Shown here piece by piece: positions 1 through 8,458 of a stretch of DNA of 51,664 nucleotides (positions within the stretch are counted from its first letter, which is position 1; the number at the start of each line of letters is the position of its first letter). Source of the DNA: Pseudomonadota bacterium (GTDB taxonomy: Bacteria; Pseudomonadota; Gammaproteobacteria; Burkholderiales; Sulfuricellaceae); assembly GCA_021792335.1 (NCBI GenBank), contig JAJYUW010000002.1, forward strand, positions 1-51,664. The letters run 5' to 3'. Position numbers and translations under genes: made by a program. The notes beneath the pieces were generated by a model, which was not told where the DNA came from, did no database searches, and worked only from the letters and a program-made list of their open reading frames with translations.

Positions 1-1
1 C

Positions 2-313
2 GCCACCTTCATGCTGATTTTCGCGCTCGGCATGTATGAGCTGTTCGTCAGTGACATCGACGAAGCACGTGGCAGCAAGACCTCCAGCAAGATACTGGTG
101 ATCGAGAATCTGGACGACCTCAAGGCCCGGCTGGCCAAGGTAATCCTGATGATCCTGATCGTCACCCTGTTCGAGGAAGCGCTGAACATGAAGATATCGT
201 CCCCGCTCGACCTGCTTTATCTCGGCGGCGCCATCGCCCTGATCGGCGCGGCGCTGTTCCTGACCCACAAGGCCGAAGCACACGGAAAAGAAACCGAACA
301 TCCTGGAGACTGA
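2..313 (+). CDS. YqhA-like (UPF0114) inner-membrane protein, 5' end missing
   Basis: The reading frame is open from the left edge of the window, so only about 103 C-terminal residues are seen. It starts inside a hydrophobic helix, followed by a YELFVSDID stretch. UPF0114/YqhA proteins have a very similar YExFVSxxD at the same place, then a lysine-rich loop and two more membrane helices (here around residues 47-62 and 70-85 of the visible part). The function of the family is not established. It ends 3 bp before htpX and is probably cotranscribed with it. The alternative is an unrelated small membrane protein. Confidence 0.72.
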   Translation, partial: ATFMLIFALGMYELFVSDIDEARGSKTSSKILVIENLDDLKARLAKVILMILIVTLFEEALNMKISSPLDLLYLGGAIALIGAALFLTHKAEAHGKETEHPGD

Positions 314-316
314 ATC

Positions 317-1225
317 ATGAAACGCATCATCCTGTTTCTCGCCACCAACCTGGCCATCGTCCTGGTGCTTTCTATCACCATGCGGCTGCTGGGAGTGGAG
401 CCTTATCTCACCGAAGCCGGCCTGAATCTCGGCAGCCTGCTGATCTTCGCCGCCGTGATGGGCATGGGCGGCTCCTTCATCTCGCTCGCCATTTCCAAGT
501 GGAGCGCCAAGCGCATGACGGGCGCGCGCGTGATCGAATCTCCCGAAACGCCCGGCGAGGCCTGGCTGGTCGAGACCGTGCGGCGTCAGGCGCAGATCGC
601 CGGCATCGGCATGCCGGAAGTGGCGATTTTCGACTCGCCCGACGTCAATGCCTTCGCTACCGGCATGAACAAGAACAGCGCCCTGGTGGCAGTGTCCACC
701 GGCCTGCTGCAGGCCATGACCAAGCCCGAGGCGGAAGCGGTGCTGGGGCACGAAATCTCCCACGTTGCCAACGGCGACATGGTGACGCTGGCGCTGATCC
801 AGGGCGTGGTCAATACCTTCGTGATGTTCCTGTCGCGCGTCATCGGCCATCTGGTGGACAAGGTGGTGTTCAAGACCGAGCGTGGGACCGGCCCGGCGTT
901 TTTCGTGACCATGATCATCGCCGAGATGGTGCTGGGCATTCTCGCTTCGATCATCGTCATGTGGTTCTCGCGCCGGCGCGAGTTCATCGCCGACTCGGGC
1001 GGCGCGGCGCTGGCCGGCAAGGGCGCCATGATCGCCGCGCTGGAGCGCCTCAAGGCCCAGCACGAGCCCGCGCCGCTGCCGGAGAAAATGGCCGCCTTCG
1101 GCATTTCCGGCGGGTTCGGTTCGGGCCTGAAGCGCCTGTTCATGACCCATCCGCCGCTGGACGAGCGCATCGAGATGCTCCGGCACCTTAACGAATACAT
1201 GCCACCCCAGCGACCCATGCGCTAG
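317..1225 (+). CDS. htpX: Membrane zinc metalloprotease HtpX (M48B)
   Basis: HtpX is an inner-membrane protease of membrane-protein quality control that works alongside FtsH. The zinc motif HEISH is at residues 145-149 (ligands H145 and H149, catalytic E146). The third ligand is probably E222 in the RREFIAD motif. Four hydrophobic segments flank the catalytic domain (about 4-24, 39-60, 160-180 and 195-216). At 302 residues it has normal family length. A GGAG ribosome site lies 8 bp before the ATG, and the gene follows the YqhA-like gene by 3 bp. About 9.6 kb downstream there is a fragment of a second, diverged htpX (see 10627-10876). Confidence 0.97.
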   Translation: MKRIILFLATNLAIVLVLSITMRLLGVEPYLTEAGLNLGSLLIFAAVMGMGGSFISLAISKWSAKRMTGARVIESPETPGEAWLVETVRRQAQIAGIGMPEVAIFDSPDVNAFATGMNKNSALVAVSTGLLQAMTKPEAEAVLGHEISHVANGDMVTLALIQGVVNTFVMFLSRVIGHLVDKVVFKTERGTGPAFFVTMIIAEMVLGILASIIVMWFSRRREFIADSGGAALAGKGAMIAALERLKAQHEPAPLPEKMAAFGISGGFGSGLKRLFMTHPPLDERIEMLRHLNEYMPPQRPMR

Positions 1226-1316
1226 CTCTACCCTTACCAATCCTGAAACCTGTACTGCCTTGCGGCTGTTTTCAGCCGTAGGGGAGGTATTGCCTTTAAC
1301 CTGAGCAAATTTGAAC

Positions 1317-2648
1317 ATGACATCACACTTTATTCGACGGATTCCATCGCCAGCCCGAGCCTGGTTGCTGGCGCTGGCCATGATCGCCGCACCCACGGCC
1401 AATGCAGCGCCGCTCACCCTGAACGAAGCCTTGCGCCTCACTGCGGCGCACAGCCCGGCGCTCGCTGCGGCAAAAGCCCGGGAGCAGGGGGCGCAGGCGG
1501 CCCTGAACACGGCGCTGGCCTATCCCAATCCTGAGATCGAGCTGGCCTCGGGCGCCTCGCGTCCGCGCCAGATCGGCGGTACCAGTGGGCGCAACGAATT
1601 GCTGGGATTGTCCCAGCAATTCGAGCTGCCTTCCCTGCGCGCCGCTCGGCGGCAGGGCGCGGAAGCCGGCATCGTCTCCGGCGCGGCGGCGCTGGGGGAT
1701 GCGCAACTCAACCAGCACAGCGCGGTGAAGCAGGCTTTCTACGACGTGCTGCGCCGCCAGGAGGAGGCCCGCCTTGCCGCGGAAAACCACGCCCTGCTCC
1801 TGCAAATCCGCAACCGGGTGAAAATCAAGGTGGAAGTCGGCGAATCGCCGCGCTACGAGCTGGTGAAGTCGGAAGCCGAGGCGCTGGCCGCGGAAAGCGC
1901 CGCCAGAAGCGCCGAGCTGCGCGTGACCCAGGCCCGCGACCGGCTGCGGGCACTGATCGGCGCACCGCTTGCGGAAAACTTCGAGGTAGCCCCGGAGCCG
2001 CCGCTGGCGGCCGACCTGCCGGAGCTGGATGAGCTGCGCCGGGATTTGCTGGCGCGTCAGCCCCTGCTCAAGGTGGCCGAGGCCGAGACGCGTCGCGCCC
2101 AGGCACGGCTGGAACAGGAGCGCGCCTCGCGCCTGCCCCAGCCCACCATCAAGTTAAGCACCGAGCGCGATCCGGACATGAACCAGTGGCGCGTCGGCCT
2201 GGTTCTGCCTCTGCCCCTGTGGAACCGCCGCGAGGGACCCATCGGCGAGGCCGTTGCCGGTATGCACCGGGCCGAGGCGGAAGCGCGGCAGGTCCATCTT
2301 GGCTTGCTGGCGGAGCTGGATCAGGCTTACAGCCGCTACCAGATTGCCAAACGCCAGGTGCAGACATTCGAATCCGGCCTGATGAAAGAAGCGGAAAACG
2401 CCATGAAGGTGGCCGAGGCGGCCTACCGCTTCGGCGAGCGCGGCATTCTCGATTACCTCGACGCCCAGCGCGTGCTGCGCACCACCCGCGTGGACTTCCT
2501 CAACGCCCGTTATGAACTGCAGGCCGCGCTGATCGAAATCGAGCGGCTGCGCGCCACCCCTTTAACGTCAAACTCGCGAAGCGAGCCCTCGTCCCTCTCT
2601 CCCTCCGGGAGAGAGTTAGGAGAGAGGGAAACCGGAGAAAAATCATGA
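1317..2648 (+). CDS. czcC: TolC-type outer membrane factor of an HME-RND metal efflux system (CzcC-like)
   Basis: This is the outer-membrane channel of a tripartite heavy-metal efflux pump with the next two genes. A signal peptide is visible (RAWLLALAMIAAPTANAA), followed by the OEP repeats (LTLNEALRL near the N terminus of the mature protein, then long Ala/Glu-rich helices). I chose ATG 1317 over the in-frame TTG 1311; neither has a strong ribosome site. The last roughly 25 residues, rich in Ser, Pro and Glu, are encoded by a palindromic repeat rather than by family sequence. The stop overlaps the ATG of czcB (ATGA), so the two are translationally coupled. The metal substrate cannot be told from this subunit. 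Confidence 0.88.
   Translation: MTSHFIRRIPSPARAWLLALAMIAAPTANAAPLTLNEALRLTAAHSPALAAAKAREQGAQAALNTALAYPNPEIELASGASRPRQIGGTSGRNELLGLSQQFELPSLRAARRQGAEAGIVSGAAALGDAQLNQHSAVKQAFYDVLRRQEEARLAAENHALLLQIRNRVKIKVEVGESPRYELVKSEAEALAAESAARSAELRVTQARDRLRALIGAPLAENFEVAPEPPLAADLPELDELRRDLLARQPLLKVAEAETRRAQARLEQERASRLPQPTIKLSTERDPDMNQWRVGLVLPLPLWNRREGPIGEAVAGMHRAEAEARQVHLGLLAELDQAYSRYQIAKRQVQTFESGLMKEAENAMKVAEAAYRFGERGILDYLDAQRVLRTTRVDFLNARYELQAALIEIERLRATPLTSNSRSEPSSLSPSGRELGERETGEKS
2588..2631. repeat. Palindromic C/T-rich repeat inside the 3' end of czcC
   Basis: CCCTCTCTCC (2593-2602) is the reverse complement of GGAGAGAGGG (2619-2628). A second, nested pairing, CTCTCTCCC (2595-2603) with GGGAGAGAG (2607-2615), leaves a 3-nt loop. 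The 5' strand can therefore fold with either of two partners. It looks like a mobile intergenic palindrome that has been read through into the coding frame. The ribosome site of czcB (GGAG, 2634-2637) lies just after it. Confidence 0.75.
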
Positions 2649-3793
2649 AGCGCCCGCTGTTCCCCATCCTTTTTGCCATGTTGTTAGCCGCTGCGCTGAG
2701 TGGTTGCAAGGACAAGGAAGCACCCCCTGCCGCCACGGCCCCCGCCGACCCTACGCTGGTGACGGTGCAGCCCGAGTTTCTTCAGCGCCTGAAAATCGTC
2801 CCCGCCGGCGAGGGCGAGGCAACGGAGACCCTGCGCGTGCCGGCCCGTATCGAAGTCGACGAGCAGCGGGTGGCGCGCATCGGCGCCGCCGTGACCGGGC
2901 GTATTACCCAGATTCACGCCACCCTCGGCCAGCGGGTGAAGCGTGGCGAGCAGCTCGCCACGCTTCACAGCGCCGAGCTGTCCGCCGCCCAACTGGCCTA
3001 CCTCAAGTCGCTGTCCCAGGCTGAATTGCAGCGCCGCGCCGTGGATCGCGCCAAGTTGCTGTTCGCTTCCGACGTGATCGGCGCCGCCGAACTGCAGAAG
3101 CGCGAAAGCGAGCTGGCCCAGGCCCAGGCCGAAATGCAGGCATCACACGACCAGCTCCGTGTGCTGGGCATGACCGAGAGTGCCACGGACAAGCTGGCGG
3201 CGACCCGCGCAGTGCATTCCCTGTCCTCGATCACGGCAACGCTGGACGGAGTGGTCATCGAGCGCAAGGTGACGCCCGGCCAGGTGGTGCAGCCGGCGGA
3301 TGCACTCTTTACCGTGGCCGACCTGTCGCATGTCTGGCTGGTGGCCGAGGTACCCGAACAGCAGGCCGCCCTGGTGAAGAAGGGCGAAGCAGCGCAGGCC
3401 GAGATTCCGGCATTGAACGGAAAACGTATCGAGGGACGGCTGATTTTCGTCGCCGATACCGTCAATCCGGATCGACGCACGGTAACGGTGCGCATGGACG
3501 TGGACAATCCCGAGCGCATGCTCAAGCCGGAAATGCTCGCCTCCATGCTGATCCAGGGCGCGCCGCAACGTCGCCTGCTGGTTCCGGCCGCTGCCGTGGT
3601 GCGCGAGGAAAACAAGGATCATGTCTTCGTCCAGTTAGATAAGCACCGCTTCCAGTTGCGTCCCGTTGCATTGGGCCAGGAAAGCAACGGATATATCCCG
3701 GTGCAGTCGGGGCTGAAGGGCGGCGAACGTATCGTCACCGAGGGTGCGTTCCACCTCAACAACGAGCGCAAGCGCAAGGAACTGGAAGGCTAA
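2645..3793 (+). CDS. czcB: Periplasmic adaptor (membrane fusion) lipoprotein of HME-RND efflux (CzcB-like)
   Basis: The adaptor links the inner-membrane RND pump to the outer-membrane channel. The N terminus is a lipoprotein signal with lipobox LSGC and lipidated Cys21. A barrel-sandwich half (ARIGAAVTGRITQIH, about residues 78-92), a helical hairpin, the second lipoyl half (TLDGVVIERKVTPGQVV) and a C-terminal beta-barrel and membrane-proximal domain follow in the usual HlyD order. Length 382 is normal. No His-rich metal-binding N-terminal extension is seen. It is coupled to czcC by an ATGA overlap. A 183-bp gap holding a mini inverted-repeat element separates it from czcA. Confidence 0.92.
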   Translation: MKRPLFPILFAMLLAAALSGCKDKEAPPAATAPADPTLVTVQPEFLQRLKIVPAGEGEATETLRVPARIEVDEQRVARIGAAVTGRITQIHATLGQRVKRGEQLATLHSAELSAAQLAYLKSLSQAELQRRAVDRAKLLFASDVIGAAELQKRESELAQAQAEMQASHDQLRVLGMTESATDKLAATRAVHSLSSITATLDGVVIERKVTPGQVVQPADALFTVADLSHVWLVAEVPEQQAALVKKGEAAQAEIPALNGKRIEGRLIFVADTVNPDRRTVTVRMDVDNPERMLKPEMLASMLIQGAPQRRLLVPAAAVVREENKDHVFVQLDKHRFQLRPVALGQESNGYIPVQSGLKGGERIVTEGAFHLNNERKRKELEG

Positions 3794-3819
3794 CCCCAGT
3801 TTTATTTAATTCAAAAGCT

Positions 3820-3948
3820 TTACCGCAGAGGCGCAAAGGCGCAGAGAAAACCAAAGTATGAAACCGGTTGAATATACCTATGGAAGCCGGATGAGTTTTG
3901 ACATCCCCAGACCCCTTCTTTTTTGCGCCTTTGCGCCTTTGCGGTTAA
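3820..3948. repeat. Mini inverted-repeat element A (GCGCAAAGG-type arms)
   Basis: The left arm (3820-3846) reads TTACCGCAGAGGCGCAAAGG and on. The right arm (3924-3948) is its imperfect reverse complement, ending GCCTTTGCGGTTAA. Each arm carries short internal direct repeats of GGCGCAAA. About 77 bp of unrelated sequence lies between them. It sits in the czcB-czcA gap. Two elements of the same build but different arm sequence occur at 10399-10516 and 44561-44688. Confidence 0.75.
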
Positions 3949-3976
3949 TCGCCTTTCAGATAGAAACGGAAACAAC

Positions 3977-6900
3977 ATGCTGGAATCCCTAATACGCGCG
4001 GCGCTCAAGCAGCGCCTGGTGCTGGCAGTGGTGGCGGTATGCCTGGTGGCGTTCGGGCTGGACGCGACGCGCAAGCTGTCGGTGGACGCCTTCCCGGACG
4101 TCACCAACGTCCAGGTGCAGATCGCCACCGAGGCCAAGGGACGCTCTCCCGAAGAGGTCGAGCGCTTTGTCACCGTGCCGCTGGAAATGGCCATGACCGG
4201 CCTGCCGGGGCTGGAGGAAATGCGCTCGCTGAACAAGCCGGGCTTGTCGCTGATCACCCTGGTGTTCACCGACGCCACCGATGTCTATTTTGCGCGCCAG
4301 TTGGTGATGGAGCGCCTGATCGAGGTGGCAGGGCGCATGCCGCAGGGGGTGGCGCCGACGCTGGGGCCGCTCTCCACCGGGCTGGGCGAGGTGTACCAGT
4401 ACACCCTGGAGCGGCCCGACGATGGGGACAAACCGCTCTCGGTAGAGGAGCTCACCAAGCGCCGTATCGCCCAGGACTGGGTGGTGCGCCCGCTGCTGCG
4501 CGGCATCCCCGGCGTGGCGGAGATCAACTCGCAGGGCGGCTATGTCAAGCAGTACCAGGCGCTGGTCAACCCCGACCGCATGCGCCATTACAAGGTCACG
4601 CTGCAGGACGTCTACCAGGCGCTGGCCCGCAACAACGCCAACTCCGGCGGCGGCGTGCTGCCCCACTATGCCGAGCAGTACCTGATCCGCGGCATCGGCC
4701 TGGTCAAGGATCTCGACGACATCCGCAGCATCGTGCTCAAGGAGCAGGACGGCGTGCCGGTGTTCGTGCGCGACGTGGCCGAGGTCACCATCGGCCACGA
4801 GGTGCGCTACGGCGCGCTGCTGAAGAACGGGGTCACCGAATCGGTGGGCGGCATCGTCATGATGATACGCGCCGGCAACGCCAAGGAGGTGGTGTCGCGC
4901 ATCAAGGAACGGGTTGCGGAGATCAACGACAAGGGCATGCTCCCCGACGGCCTCAGGATCGCCCCCTACTATGACCGCAGCGAGCTGGTGGACGCCGCGC
5001 TCGACACCGTGGTGAAGGTGCTGATCGAGGGCGTGGCGCTGGTGATCATCGTGCTGTTCCTGTTCCTCGGCGACGTGCGCTCGTCCCTGGTCGTGGTCGC
5101 GTCCCTGATATTGACGCCGCTCATCACCTTCATGGTGATGAACCATTACGGCCTGTCCGCCAACCTGATGTCGCTGGGCGGCCTGGCCATCGCCACCGGC
5201 CTGATCGTGGACGGCTCGGTAGTGGTGGTGGAAAACGCCTTCCAGCGCCTGGCCGAGAACAAGGGCAAGGGGGTGAGCCGGGTGCGGGTGGTGCTGGATG
5301 CCGCGACGGAAGTGGGCACGCCGGTGATCTTCGGCGTTTCCATCATCATCCTGGTGTTCCTGCCGCTGATGACCCTGCAAGGCATGGAGGGCAAGATGTT
5401 CGCCCCGCTCGCCTTCACCATCGCCATCGCACTGTTCGTCTCGCTGGTGCTGGCACTCACCCTCACCCCGGTGCTGTGCTCCTACCTGCTGGTGGGCAAG
5501 GACGAGCACGATACCCGCCTGGTGGCCATGGCCAAGAAGCCCTACCTGCGTCTGCTCGACTGGACGCTGGCCAACGGCAAGAAGACCCTCCTGGTTGCAG
5601 CCGGGGTGTTCGTCAGCGCCATCCTGCTGCTGCCCTTCCTCGGCACGGCCTTCATTCCCGAGATGAAGGAAGGCTCGATCGTGCCCGGCATCAACCGCGT
5701 GCCCAACATCTCGCTGGAGGAATCCATCAAGCTGGAAATGGAGGCGATGCGCCTGGTGATGCAGGTGCCGGGCGTGAAATCCGCCGTCTCTGGCATCGGG
5801 CGCGGCGAGAGCCCAGCCGATGCGCAGGGGCAGAACGAGTCCACCCCCATCGTCAGCCTCAAGCCGCGTAACGAATGGCCCAAGGGCTGGACCCAGGACG
5901 ACATCGCCGCCGGCATCAGGGAGAAACTGATGACCCTGCCGGGAGTGCAGATCGTGATGGCGCAGCCGATCTCGGACCGGGTGGACGAGATGGTCACGGG
6001 GGTGCGCTCCGACGTGGCGATCAAGCTGTTCGGCGACGACATGGACCTGCTCAAACAGAAGGCTGACGCCATCGCCAAGGTGTCCGCCGGGGTCAAGGGA
6101 GCGCAGGACCTGAAGGTGGAACGAGTGACCGGCCAGCAGTACCTGTCCATCGAGATCGACCGCCAGGCCATCGCCCGCCATGGCCTCAACGTAGCGGACA
6201 TCCACGACGTGATCGAGGCTGCCATCGGCGGCAGGACGGCGACCGAGATCTACGAGGGCGAGCGCCGCTTCAGCGCGGTGGTGCGCCTGCCGGAGAAATT
6301 CCGCGGCGACGTAAAAACCATCCGCAGCCTGCTGGTCAGCTCTCCCAACGGCGCCCTGGTGGCGCTGGAAAATCTGGCCCACATCCGCGTCTTGGACGGG
6401 CCGGCCCAGATCAGCCGCGAAAAGGCCAAGCGCCGCATCGTGGTGGGTGTGAACGTGAAGGACCGCGACCTCGGCAGCTTCGTCGCCGAGTTGCAACAGG
6501 CAGTGGACAGCAAGATCAAGCTGCCGGAGGGCTATTACCTGGAGTGGGGCGGCCAGTTCCAGAATATGGAGCGCGCCATGGGCCATTTGACGATCATCGT
6601 GCCGGTGACCATCGCGGCGATCTTCTTCCTGCTGTTTCTGCTCTTCGGCTCCCTGCGCTACGCCGCCCTCATCATCCTGGTGCTGCCCTTCGCCTCGATC
6701 GGCGGCGTGGTGGCCCTGTTCGTCACCGGCGAGTACCTGTCGGTGCCGGCCTCGGTGGGCTTCATCGCCCTGTGGGGAATTGCCGTACTCAACGGCGTGG
6801 TGCTGGTATCCTATATCCGCAGCCTGCGCGACGAGGGTATGAGCCAGGCCGCCGCCGTGGTGCAGGGCTGCAAGCAGCGCTTCCGCCCGGTGCTGATGAC

Positions 6901-7078
6901 CGCCACGGTGGCGATGCTGGGCCTGATCCCCATGCTCTTCGCCAGCGGGCCGGGGTCGGAGGTGCAGCGGCCATTGGCGATCGTGGTGATCGGCGGACTG
7001 ATTACGTCCACCCTGCTCACGCTGGTGGTGCTGCCGACGCTGTATAAATGGTTTGAAGAAAAGCCCGTCGAGGCATAG
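3977..7078 (+). CDS. czcA: HME-RND heavy-metal efflux pump, inner membrane subunit (CzcA/CusA family)
   Basis: This is a proton-driven metal exporter of 1033 residues with the standard RND layout: one N-terminal helix, a large periplasmic loop, six helices, a second loop and five helices. I chose ATG 3977 (MLESLIRAALKQR, a typical CzcA/CusA start). The longer frame reaches back only into the repeat arm. In TM4 the motif reads AIATGLIVDGSVVVVEN, so D412 and E419 are kept, but the first Asp of the DFG motif of divalent-metal pumps is Ala (406), as in CusA-type pumps. Substrate is thus uncertain (Cu/Ag or a divalent ion). It is followed at 10 bp by a PII-like gene. Confidence 0.94.
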   Translation: MLESLIRAALKQRLVLAVVAVCLVAFGLDATRKLSVDAFPDVTNVQVQIATEAKGRSPEEVERFVTVPLEMAMTGLPGLEEMRSLNKPGLSLITLVFTDATDVYFARQLVMERLIEVAGRMPQGVAPTLGPLSTGLGEVYQYTLERPDDGDKPLSVEELTKRRIAQDWVVRPLLRGIPGVAEINSQGGYVKQYQALVNPDRMRHYKVTLQDVYQALARNNANSGGGVLPHYAEQYLIRGIGLVKDLDDIRSIVLKEQDGVPVFVRDVAEVTIGHEVRYGALLKNGVTESVGGIVMMIRAGNAKEVVSRIKERVAEINDKGMLPDGLRIAPYYDRSELVDAALDTVVKVLIEGVALVIIVLFLFLGDVRSSLVVVASLILTPLITFMVMNHYGLSANLMSLGGLAIATGLIVDGSVVVVENAFQRLAENKGKGVSRVRVVLDAATEVGTPVIFGVSIIILVFLPLMTLQGMEGKMFAPLAFTIAIALFVSLVLALTLTPVLCSYLLVGKDEHDTRLVAMAKKPYLRLLDWTLANGKKTLLVAAGVFVSAILLLPFLGTAFIPEMKEGSIVPGINRVPNISLEESIKLEMEAMRLVMQVPGVKSAVSGIGRGESPADAQGQNESTPIVSLKPRNEWPKGWTQDDIAAGIREKLMTLPGVQIVMAQPISDRVDEMVTGVRSDVAIKLFGDDMDLLKQKADAIAKVSAGVKGAQDLKVERVTGQQYLSIEIDRQAIARHGLNVADIHDVIEAAIGGRTATEIYEGERRFSAVVRLPEKFRGDVKTIRSLLVSSPNGALVALENLAHIRVLDGPAQISREKAKRRIVVGVNVKDRDLGSFVAELQQAVDSKIKLPEGYYLEWGGQFQNMERAMGHLTIIVPVTIAAIFFLLFLLFGSLRYAALIILVLPFASIGGVVALFVTGEYLSVPASVGFIALWGIAVLNGVVLVSYIRSLRDEGMSQAAAVVQGCKQRFRPVLMTATVAMLGLIPMLFASGPGSEVQRPLAIVVIGGLITSTLLTLVVLPTLYKWFEEKPVEA

Positions 7079-7088
7079 GAGAAGACCC

Positions 7089-7415
7089 ATGAAAGAAATC
7101 AAAGCCGTCATACGGCCGACCCGGCTGCATAAAATCCGCGACGCTTTTCGCACCCTGCCCGGTTTTCCCGGCATGAGCGTCTCCCATGTGGAAGGATGCA
7201 GCGCCCACGCGGGGGCGGAGCAGCATGACACGCTAAAAGAGGAGTTGACCGACTTCACGAAAAAGATACGCATCGAAATCGTCGCGCCCGACGAGATGCT
7301 TCCCGACATCCTGCGTATCATCCACCAAAACGCCCATACCGGCCAGACGGGGGACGGCGTGCTGTGGGTCACGGAGGTGGGCGAGTTCCTCCGCCTGTGC
7401 CAGGCCGAGGGCTGA
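7089..7415 (+). CDS. PII-like signal protein linked to metal efflux (PII-NG type)
   Basis: This 108-residue protein has the PII ferredoxin-like fold pattern: MKEIKAVIRPTRLHKIRDAF at the start, KKIRIEIVAPDEM for the second repeat, and HTGQTGDGVLWV for the B/C-loop region. The T-loop segment is short and divergent and lacks the uridylylated Tyr51 of GlnB, so it is unlikely to be a normal nitrogen regulator. A PII subgroup called PII-NG has been described next to heavy-metal RND genes, which matches its place 10 bp after czcA. AGGAGA precedes ATG 7089. Its ligand and partner are unknown; sensing for the pump is an inference. Confidence 0.82.
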   Translation: MKEIKAVIRPTRLHKIRDAFRTLPGFPGMSVSHVEGCSAHAGAEQHDTLKEELTDFTKKIRIEIVAPDEMLPDILRIIHQNAHTGQTGDGVLWVTEVGEFLRLCQAEG

Positions 7416-7417
7416 AA

Positions 7418-7446
7418 CCACGGGTTGGGGCAGGGAAAACGGGCAC
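7418..7446 (+). repeat. 29-bp motif upstream of the TerC gene, copy 1
   Basis: These 29 bp match 9621-9649 at 25 of 29 positions (shared core GGGCAGGGAAA). The copy lies 39 bp before the TerC start. It is followed by an imperfect hairpin, GGCACGCC with GGCTGCC. It may be a shared leader or protein-binding site, or a small dispersed repeat. Confidence 0.6.
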
Positions 7447-7484
7447 GCCAAGGTTACGGCTGCCAATTTTAAGGAAGCGACATA

Positions 7485-8453
7485 ATGGGTGAACTGCAAT
7501 CGATCGGCACCTGGTGGATGTGGGCCGGGTTCGGCATTTTCGTGTTGACCATGCTGGCGGTGGACATGTTCCTGCTGGGCCGGCATGGTGCGCAACGCGT
7601 CACACTGCGTGAGGCGCTGGCCTGGTCGCTGGTGTGGTTCACGATGGCCATGCTGTTCGGCGCGGCCTTGTGGGCCTGGCTGGAGCACAGCGCCGGGCGC
7701 GAAGTGGCGGACACCAAGGTGATGGAATACCTCACCGGCTATCTGCTGGAAAAAACCCTGGCGATGGACAACATCTTCGTCTTCGTCATGTTGTTCAGCT
7801 ATTTCGCCGTACCGCTGGAATACCAGAAGCGTGTGCTGGTGTACGGCGTGCTGGGCGCCATCGTCATGCGCGCCGTGATGATCCTGCTGGGCGCCTGGCT
7901 GATCGCCCAGTTCCACTGGGTGCTTTATGTCTTCGGCCTGTTCCTGCTGGTCACCGGCATCAAGATGTTCCTGTTCGCCGAGCATGAACCCGATCTAAAC
8001 AAAAATCCCCTGCTGCGCTGGTTGCGCAACCACGTGCGCCTCACCGATGGCTACCACGGCGATAAATTCTGGATCTACCAGCAGGGCGTGCGCTATTTCA
8101 CCCCGCTCTTCCTGGTGCTGGTGCTGATCGAGGCCTCCGACCTCATCTTCGCCGTGGACAGCATTCCCGCCATCTTCGCCGTCACCCAGGATCCCTTCAT
8201 TGTCTTTACCTCCAACATTTTCGCCATCCTGGGCCTCAGGGCGCTGTACTTCCTGCTGGCCGACATGGCCGAGCGTTTTCACTTGCTCAAGTACGGCCTG
8301 GCCGTGGTGCTGATGTTCGTGGGAACGAAGATGCTGATCGTGGACTGGTTCAAGATCCCGGTGGCGGTATCCCTGGGCGTGATCATCGCCGTGCTGGGCA
8401 CCAGCATGATGTTGAGTTTGCTTGCCACCCGACACAGTGACGAGAAGGGGTAG
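7485..8453 (+). CDS. TerC family integral membrane protein (Alx/TerC type)
   Basis: TerC-family proteins such as Alx of E. coli export metals, Mn being the best-supported case; others are tied to tellurite resistance or to metal loading of secreted enzymes. About nine hydrophobic helices are visible. The two conserved acidic membrane motifs are present: EKTLAMDNIFVF (about residues 87-98) and EASDLIFAVDSIPAIFA (about 217-233), each with the Asp expected for metal transport. Length 322 is normal. AAGGAAG precedes ATG 7485 by 8 bp. It follows the metal efflux operon and is 5 bp from the AI-2E permease gene, fitting a metal homeostasis block. Confidence 0.93.
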   Translation: MGELQSIGTWWMWAGFGIFVLTMLAVDMFLLGRHGAQRVTLREALAWSLVWFTMAMLFGAALWAWLEHSAGREVADTKVMEYLTGYLLEKTLAMDNIFVFVMLFSYFAVPLEYQKRVLVYGVLGAIVMRAVMILLGAWLIAQFHWVLYVFGLFLLVTGIKMFLFAEHEPDLNKNPLLRWLRNHVRLTDGYHGDKFWIYQQGVRYFTPLFLVLVLIEASDLIFAVDSIPAIFAVTQDPFIVFTSNIFAILGLRALYFLLADMAERFHLLKYGLAVVLMFVGTKMLIVDWFKIPVAVSLGVIIAVLGTSMMLSLLATRHSDEKG

Positions 8454-8458
8454 CGCGC

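Noticed and set aside
4039-4974. 311-codon plus-strand frame inside czcA
   Set aside because: Out-of-frame shadow of the pump, Arg/Gly/Ala-rich without motifs.
3989-7372. 1127-codon open frame on the minus strand opposite czcA
   Set aside because: It is antisense to a clear RND pump, very rich in His, Gln and Arg with no family motif, and is explained by high-GC codon bias.
7416-7484. yybP-ykoY manganese riboswitch before the TerC gene
   Set aside because: The gap is too short and I cannot recognise the conserved loops.
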